A stretch of 35,388 nt of DNA from Rhizobium sp. Q54 (lineage in GTDB: Bacteria; Pseudomonadota; Alphaproteobacteria; UBA2966; CAIVPW01): the NCBI GenBank assembly GCA_945889645.1, contig CAMDCA010000019.1:1-35388 (forward strand), given 5' to 3'. Below are positions 30,825 through 35,388 of the stretch, piece by piece. Below the pieces are notes generated by a model that searched no databases, had not been told where the DNA came from, and saw nothing but the letters and a program-made list of their open reading frames with translations. Position numbers and translations under genes: made by a program. The stretch's first letter is position 1; each line of letters starts with the position of its first letter.

Positions 30825-31637
30825 ATGCAGCGATTTCCGGCAGTTTTCATCGGTCACGGCAGCCCCATGCAGATCCCCACAGGGGCGCCGGGCACCGAAT
30901 TCCTGCAGCGCCTGGGGCGCGAGCTCGGGCGGCCAAAGGCGATCCTGATCGCCTCCGCGCACTGGGAGACGGAGCGGCCGGCCGTGAGCGGCGCCGCACA
31001 CCCTGAGACCATCCACGACTTCGGCGGCTTCCCACCCGAGTTCTATCGGGTGACGTATCCGGCGCCGGGCGCACCAGATGTCGCCGAGCGCGTTGTCGAC
31101 TTGCTCGGCAACGCCGGCACGAGCGCGGACATCGATCCGTCGCAGGGTTTCGACCACGGAACGTGGGTGCCGCTGCGGCTGATGTATCCGGGCGCCGACG
31201 TGCCGGTGGCGCAGTTGGCGCTGCAGCATCACCTGGGACCGGCGCATCATCTGGCGATGGGACGCGCGTTGGCGCCGTTGCGCGACGAAGGCGTCCTGAT
31301 CCTTGGCGCCGGCAACATGACCCACAACCTGGGCGACGCGTTCCGCAAGATGCGCGAAGGCGCCGGCGCCAAGCCCGACGCGTGGGCGCTGACGTTCGAT
31401 CGCTGGGTGAGCGACGCTGCGACGGCCGGCAACTTCGATGACCTGGTGAACTACCGCCGGCTGGCACCGTATGCGCAGATGGCGCATCCGCGCGACGAGC
31501 ACTATCTGCCGCTGTTGGTCGCTGCCGGCGCCGGCGGCGACGGCGCGCGCGGCAAGCGCCTCAACGACGAGTTCCTGCTTGGCAACCTGAGCCAGGCGGC
31601 CTTCGCCTTCGACGCGCCGGAGCGCCTCGCGGCCTAG
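30825..31637 (+). CDS. DODA-type extradiol ring-cleavage dioxygenase
   Basis: A 270-residue class III (LigB/DODA) dioxygenase, which opens catechol-type rings or acts on related diols with a divalent metal. Conserved parts are VFIGHGSPM with the first metal His, LIASAHWET with the second, ETIHDFGGFPPEFYRVTYPAPG, FDHGTWVPLRLMYP, and ILGAGNMTHNL. The C-terminal MAHPRDEHYLPLLVAAGA carries the catalytic His region. Size equals E. coli YgiD. The start at ATG 30825 matches the family N-terminus; the frame is open back to 30774, overlapping the cyclase-like gene. The substrate is unknown. Its stop overlaps, tail to tail, the nuclease pseudogene. Confidence 0.92.
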   Translation: MQRFPAVFIGHGSPMQIPTGAPGTEFLQRLGRELGRPKAILIASAHWETERPAVSGAAHPETIHDFGGFPPEFYRVTYPAPGAPDVAERVVDLLGNAGTSADIDPSQGFDHGTWVPLRLMYPGADVPVAQLALQHHLGPAHHLAMGRALAPLRDEGVLILGAGNMTHNLGDAFRKMREGAGAKPDAWALTFDRWVSDAATAGNFDDLVNYRRLAPYAQMAHPRDEHYLPLLVAAGAGGDGARGKRLNDEFLLGNLSQAAFAFDAPERLAA

Positions 31638-32022
31638 AGGTCGAACTCCGCGACCAGCGGGCGCGAACGAGGCGGCGATCGGCTTCGCGTCCTGGGCGAC
31701 CTTGTCGGGCAGGCCATCGTTGCGCACCCCGGCGCGGCGGAACGCCGACCACTAGTTCTGCGACACCAAAGACATGGTCGATCATCGAGAGGCGCGCGGC
31801 GTGGCGCACCGTGGAGCGCTGGTCCGGCGCGATGGTGCCTTCGACACCCGTCAAAAACGCGCGAAGCCAAGGACGGATTGCCGGTGTCCTCGACCCGCAC
31901 ACGCCGGTCGCCAGCGGCGATATCATGTTCCCTTGCGTTGAAGTCGCCGCACATGAGCGACACGCCGCGGTCGCTGCGCTCATCGAGACTCTTGATGTTG
32001 AAGGTGGCGATGCGGACGCGCG
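31634..32022 (-). pseudogene. Endonuclease/exonuclease/phosphatase (exonuclease III-like) pseudogene
   Basis: Pieces of one EEP-family gene lie in order on the minus strand but in three frames. VRIATFNIKSLDE at 32017 downward is the N-terminal metal-binding strand and lacks a start codon. LMCGDFNAREHDIA follows after only a few codons instead of about 100, so the part with the catalytic Glu is gone. The next frame gives LTGVEGTIAPDQRS and LSMIDHVFGVAELVV. A third gives RNDGLPDKVAQDAKPIAAS, and the first frame resumes with RPLVAEFDL and a stop. The final SDH motif is lost. A functional protein is not possible. Typical intact genes are about 750 bases. Confidence 0.8.
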
Positions 32023-32027
32023 CCGAC

Positions 32028-32738
32028 CTACGCTTTCTTTCCGCCAATCGCCGTGACCACCACGGCCACATGGCCATTCTTCGCCGAGTAACCGATGTAG
32101 CGATACTGCACCCCAAATGCTTGCACGAACTCCTGCCATGCGCGGAACTCGTGATGGCGCCAGTTCGGATAGTTGAAGTACTCGTCGAACAGAATCACCG
32201 AGCCGGCGCGCAGCCGGTCGGCCAGCGCCCACAGCACCGTGCGGCTCGACGAATAAAGATCGCAGTCAATGTGCACCAACGCGGCAGGTCCGGAATTGGC
32301 CGCCAGGAAGCCCGGCAGGACCTTGTCGAACCAGCCTTTGTGCAGGGTAACGTTGGCTGGCACGGCCGGCATTTGGCCGCCTAGCGAAAACTTGCCGCGC
32401 TTCTCCGATGTGCCGGCCCAATCCTCGGGCAGGCCCTCGAAGGAGTCGAAGCCATGCACGGTGCGCGGGGTGGACGCCGCAAGCTGGCGAATGCTGCCGC
32501 CCTTTTCGACACCGAATTCAAGCACTAGGCCCTCCGCCGGGGCGCTGGCAACGCAGAACGTCAACAACTCGTCACGTTCCTCGAACATCATGGCATCCGG
32601 CATATGCTGTTCGACGTAGTCCGCCGACTGCTCCCGGGCGCGCAACTGCAGCGCGTAGAGGAGGTTGCGCGCGAAGTACTTATAGTAGAAGCGGCGCACC
32701 AGCCGCTCCCCCCATGGGCGCCGCTGCCCCTGCCCCAT
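32028..32738 (-). CDS. TylF/macrocin O-methyltransferase-like SAM-dependent methyltransferase
   Basis: A 236-residue class I methyltransferase of the TylF/MycF type, which methylates sugar hydroxyls in natural products and surface glycans. Motif I is LVLEFGVEKGGSIRQLA. PRTVHGFDSFEGLPEDWAGT is a hallmark of the family, and ALVHIDCDLYSSSRTVLWAL carries the Asp that binds the metal and substrate. GSVILFDEYFNYPNWRHHEFRAW holds the second metal site. ATG 32738 is chosen as start because the N-terminal GERLVRRFYYKYF begins the family region. The frame is open much further upstream, across the divergent DUF3422 gene, as a shadow. No glycosyltransferase neighbours suggest the substrate. Confidence 0.88.
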   Translation of the reverse strand: MGQGQRRPWGERLVRRFYYKYFARNLLYALQLRAREQSADYVEQHMPDAMMFEERDELLTFCVASAPAEGLVLEFGVEKGGSIRQLAASTPRTVHGFDSFEGLPEDWAGTSEKRGKFSLGGQMPAVPANVTLHKGWFDKVLPGFLAANSGPAALVHIDCDLYSSSRTVLWALADRLRAGSVILFDEYFNYPNWRHHEFRAWQEFVQAFGVQYRYIGYSAKNGHVAVVVTAIGGKKA

Positions 32739-32897
32739 CGACCGATTTCTCCATATCGCGCGTTGCCCGCGCCGGGCAGCGAGGGTAATGCTTGGCAAGC
32801 GTTTGAGCGAGCCCTTGCGCAGCCTTGGTCTTGGAGCCCCGCCCTGCATACCCGCCCGATTCCGCCGGAGGCCGAAAAGGCCGTAGCCGACCGGTCC

Positions 32898-34196
32898 ATG
32901 GACCGCCACGTGCGGGCCCACCCGCTGCGCGACGAGCTGGTACTCGAAGTTCACGCGCGGCCGTTCGAGGCCATGGCGGCGCCGGAACGGGGCTCGCATT
33001 TGGCTGTGATCACGGAAAGCGACGACGAGCAGGCGGTCGCCGACCATCTAGCCGCGCTATGCACGCGCTACGGCGCGCCGGTGCCGCCCAGGGGCGCCAA
33101 GTTCTACAGCCAGGACCTGGGTCCATTCCGGCTGCGCTGGGAGCAGCACACCGAGTTCGCCACGTATACCTTTGTGCGACATGGCGCCTTTCCTTCGCCG
33201 TTCGCCGACCCAGTCATCACCCTGGTGCCGGCCGACTGGCTCGAGACGCTGCCCGGCGCGGCCCTGGCCGCCGTGCACTTCGCGCTGGAGACCAAGGACG
33301 CACTGGAGCGGAACAGCGAAGAGTTGTCCCTGCTGTTCGGCGGCAACGCACTGATTGGCGCCGACGTCGCTGGTGGCGCAGCACGGGCGTGGTCCGACCT
33401 ACGCACCCATGACGATGGATTCTCGCGCATCCTGGTGCGCGATCATTCGACCTCGGCGATGCAGGCGGGACGCTTGATGCAGCGCCTGCTGGAGATCAAC
33501 ACCTATCGCCTCGTAGCCCTGCTGTCGTTGCCGGTGGCGCGCGAGGTCAGCCCGCGCATCCGCCGCGTCGATGCGGCGCTGGGCGAACTCACGGCCAAGC
33601 TCGCCGACGGCGCGCCCGGTCAGGAGAAGATGCTACTCGACCGCCTATCGGCACTCGCCTCGGAAATCGAGAAGGTGGGCGCCATGACGTCGACACGTTT
33701 CTCCGGCACGCGCGCCTACTACGACATCGTGCAGACCCGTCTGACGCAGATTCGTCAGCTGCGCATCCAAGGATTGCAGACGTTCTCGGAGTTCCTGGAA
33801 CGCCGCTTGTTGCCGGCGGTGAACTTCTGCAGCGCCACTTCCGAGCAGTTGAACGCGCTGTCCGAGCGCATGGCGCGGGTCGGCAGCCTGGTGCGCGCCC
33901 GCGTCGAGGTGCAGATCGAAGTCCAAAACCGCGACCTCCTCGCCTCGATGGATCGGCGCGCCCGCCTGCAGTTCCGCCTGCAGCGCATCGTCGAGGGGCT
34001 ATCGGTGATTGCGATCACCTATTACTTGCTAGGGCTGCTCGCCCATGCCCTGCATGGAGCCGAAGCGCTCGGTGCGCACCTGAACCCGGACGTCGTCACC
34101 GGCATCGCCCTGCCGTTCGTCGCGGCAATCGTGTGGTTCATCATGCACCGCGCGCGCGAATACCTGAGCGCCGAGGAGGACGACAAGGACGGCTAG
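32898..34196 (+). CDS. DUF3422 family membrane protein
   Basis: A 432-residue protein of the DUF3422 family, of unknown function. The N-terminal part has HPLRDELVLEVHARPFEAM and FYSQDLGPFRLRWEQHTEFATYTF, both conserved in the family. The middle is helical and probably coiled-coil (about 215-375, LIQRLLEINTYRL-like helices, RLTQIRQLRIQGLQTFSEFLERR). Two transmembrane helices close the protein (about 375-395 and 405-422, GLSVIAITYYLLGLLAHAL and GIALPFVAAIVWFIMH). This CorA-like outline, with a soluble domain before two C-terminal helices, hints at a membrane transport or sensing role, but that is an inference. ATG 32898 is divergent from the methyltransferase start, with 159 bases between. Confidence 0.9.
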   Translation: MDRHVRAHPLRDELVLEVHARPFEAMAAPERGSHLAVITESDDEQAVADHLAALCTRYGAPVPPRGAKFYSQDLGPFRLRWEQHTEFATYTFVRHGAFPSPFADPVITLVPADWLETLPGAALAAVHFALETKDALERNSEELSLLFGGNALIGADVAGGAARAWSDLRTHDDGFSRILVRDHSTSAMQAGRLMQRLLEINTYRLVALLSLPVAREVSPRIRRVDAALGELTAKLADGAPGQEKMLLDRLSALASEIEKVGAMTSTRFSGTRAYYDIVQTRLTQIRQLRIQGLQTFSEFLERRLLPAVNFCSATSEQLNALSERMARVGSLVRARVEVQIEVQNRDLLASMDRRARLQFRLQRIVEGLSVIAITYYLLGLLAHALHGAEALGAHLNPDVVTGIALPFVAAIVWFIMHRAREYLSAEEDDKDG

Positions 34197-34411
34197 CTGC
34201 GGGTTTGGCCCAAGGAAAAGGAAGGGCAAGGGAGGTCCGCTTGGCCGCTGGCGGGACAACGCGAACCGCAGCAGGTAGAATGCTCCTTGCGTCTGGGCAG
34301 GGGCGGCCTTCGCAGGACGGCCGAAGACCCTCTGGCCTTTGTGTGATCCCGTGAACAAAGCGCCCACCTGGACCTTGACAGCTTGGGCCGGCGGCCGGTG
34401 CTGAGGTTGCC

Positions 34412-35319
34412 ATGAACGCTCCAATCTCTCTCGCCCGTCGCCGCTTCGCCTTGCTTGGCGCGGCCGCGTTGGCCAGCGCCCTGGCCCTGGCGCGCGGGGC
34501 GGCAAAGGCGGCCATCAGTCCCGCCGGTCGCACCACCCTTGTTATCGGGATGGTTACGGCCGACCCAAAACGGGCCTACCAACGCCTGAAGCCCATCGCC
34601 GAATATGTGGCTGGCGCGATGGAAGGTCTTGGCGTCACCGGCGGCGACGTCGTTCTTGCCGAAAACAGTCGCCAGATGATGGCGCTGCTACGCCAAGGCA
34701 GTGTCGACTGGGTGACGGAGACCGTGTTTTCGGCGCTGCTACTGGCGGAAGGAGACTTGGCGGACGTGTTGCTGCGGCGCTGGAAGGACGGCGTCGCCGA
34801 CTACCGCACGTACCTGTTCACGCGACAGGACAGCGACATTCGCGAACCCCGCGACCTGGTGGGGCGAACCATTGCGTTCGAAGATCGCACTTCGACGTCG
34901 GCGTATTTCGTTCCCGCCGCATGCTGCGTGACGCGGGCTTCGACCTAGTCGAATTGCGCTCGCCCGCAGGCAACGTGCCGGCGGGCAAGATCGGCTACGT
35001 GTTCGCACGCACCGAGATCAACATCGCGGTTTGGGTGGCACGCGGGTTGGTCGCTGCAGGGGCATTCGACGACATCGCCTGGACGGACCGAGGGTCAACA
35101 TTGCGGCCCATCCGCGCCGATCTGCGGGTGTTCCTGCGCAGTGATCCGATTCCGCGTGCAGTCGAACTGGTACGCCGCGACCTCGATCCCGCCATCCGCG
35201 CCCGCCTGTTCGAGACGTTACTGGGCGTACATCTTGATCCAGGTGGCGTCGCGAAGTTGGTTGGAATTGGTGGTGGCGTAGTCTCCGGGTGCTTCAACCC
35301 CAGCAAGTGCGGCGTTTGA
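34412..35319 (+). pseudogene. PhnD-type phosphate/phosphonate-binding protein, frameshifted, 3' end in terminal repeat
   Basis: A periplasmic substrate-binding protein of the PhnD family with a twin-arginine-like signal (ARRRFALLGAAALASALA). The body has TLVIGMVTADPKRAYQRLKPIAEYVAG, then DWVTETVFSALLL and a GRTIAFEDRTSTSAYFVP motif typical of PhnD. At about 34919-34920 one base is missing. The first frame ends at 34948, while the next frame continues without a gap as MLRDAGFDLVELRSP to GVHLDPGGVAKL. The usual C-terminus (a last helix and strand) does not follow. Instead, from codon GGT at 35242 the reading enters the 147-bp repeat and ends as in the small frame at 70-339. No transporter genes are near. 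The break may be real decay or an assembly fault. Confidence 0.72.
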
Positions 35320-35388
35320 CGCGCCGGACAGGAGACCACGCCATGACAAGCACTATCACGAAGCCGAATGCCGTTCAGCCTGACGCGG
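35242..35388. repeat. Terminal inverted repeat, right copy (147 bp, perfect)
   Basis: The exact reverse complement of positions 1-147. It begins at a codon boundary of the PhnD-like reading frame and holds 25 codons, a stop, GGAGA and the start of a further gene. The identity is total up to its edge, so the copies are recent, under gene conversion, or one assembled sequence used twice. Confidence 0.95.
35343..35388 (+). CDS. Partial gene start, N-terminus beginning MTSTITKPNAVQPDA (right copy)
   Basis: ATG 35343 opens a frame that leaves the window after 15 codons. GGAGA stands about nine bases upstream. It is identical to the start at 46 on the minus strand. The stop of the preceding frame is 23 bases away, so the two are probably co-transcribed. 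Confidence 0.45.
   Translation, partial: MTSTITKPNAVQPDA

Noticed and set aside
34290-34340. Riboswitch or terminator between DUF3422 and the PhnD-like gene
   Set aside because: Only short imperfect complementarity (CTTCG..CGAAG) is visible, below what I would call a structured element.
1-35388. Linear plasmid or phage with terminal inverted repeats
   Set aside because: All interior genes are chromosomal housekeeping or envelope genes. There is no replication, capsid or telomere-resolvase gene, and the repeat itself is coding sequence.

Overview
The window is a GC-rich stretch of a chromosome from an alphaproteobacterium, most like the Rhodospirillales or Rhizobiales. The reasons are dense packing with ATGA and GTGA overlaps, frequent GTG starts, the gene order MoxR / DUF58 / BatA-DUF4159 / large membrane protein, the group CCA-adding enzyme / DUF6111 / CoA-type NUDIX, and an alphaproteobacterial type of anti-sigma protein. 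I see no rRNA, tRNA, CRISPR array, transposase or phage gene. Lineage is an inference from gene content, not a search.

Layout. Positions 1-147 and 35242-35388 are a perfect 147-bp inverted repeat, so the window looks like a whole contig that ends at both sides inside a multicopy sequence. 1-3058 (+): pgsA, mobB, a DUF1905 protein and a YbhN-like membrane protein. 3062-4933 (-): a cyclic-nucleotide-binding domain protein and a sodium:solute symporter. 5121-6326 (+): a DUF3089 alpha/beta hydrolase with an unusual nucleophile motif. 6354-9849 (-): an RTX protein, two paralogous secreted SNase-like proteins, a tiny lipoprotein and a cytochrome b561. 10317-17367 (+): an ECF sigma factor, a putative anti-sigma factor, a periplasmic sensor-like protein, and a MacA/MacB/TolC-type tripartite exporter. 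17377-20762: a TfoX-domain protein, a NarL-type regulator, two HtrA-like genes (one without the catalytic triad, one degraded) and an unknown protein. 20810-22613 (-): cca, a DUF6111 protein and the C-terminal remnant of a NUDIX hydrolase. 22850-29952 (+): MoxR ATPase, DUF58, BatA/DUF4159, a large membrane protein and an ArsR-type regulator. 29992-34196: a class III cyclase homologue lacking catalytic residues, a DODA-type dioxygenase, an EEP-nuclease pseudogene, a TylF-like methyltransferase and a DUF3422 protein. 34412-35319: a frameshifted PhnD-like binding protein whose 3' end runs into the terminal repeat.

How the parts work together. The most coherent system is 10317-17367: a stress sigma factor, its membrane anti-sigma and an LTxxQ/heavy-metal-type periplasmic protein sit directly in front of an export pump. 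The adaptor of that pump is enlarged by about 250 residues of Gly/Ala/Gln-rich sequence that contains its own two LTxxQ motifs. The MoxR block resembles chaperone/von Willebrand systems for assembly of envelope or metal-dependent complexes and ends with a translationally coupled ArsR-type regulator. Two themes recur. One is family members that have lost catalytic residues (SNase-like pair, HtrA-like protein, cyclase) or changed them (GHDQG hydrolase). The other is broken genes (HtrA, NUDIX, EEP nuclease, PhnD), which points to gene decay or to assembly error. Dispersed palindromic repeats lie at 1204-1257, 4947-4999 and 18532-18613.
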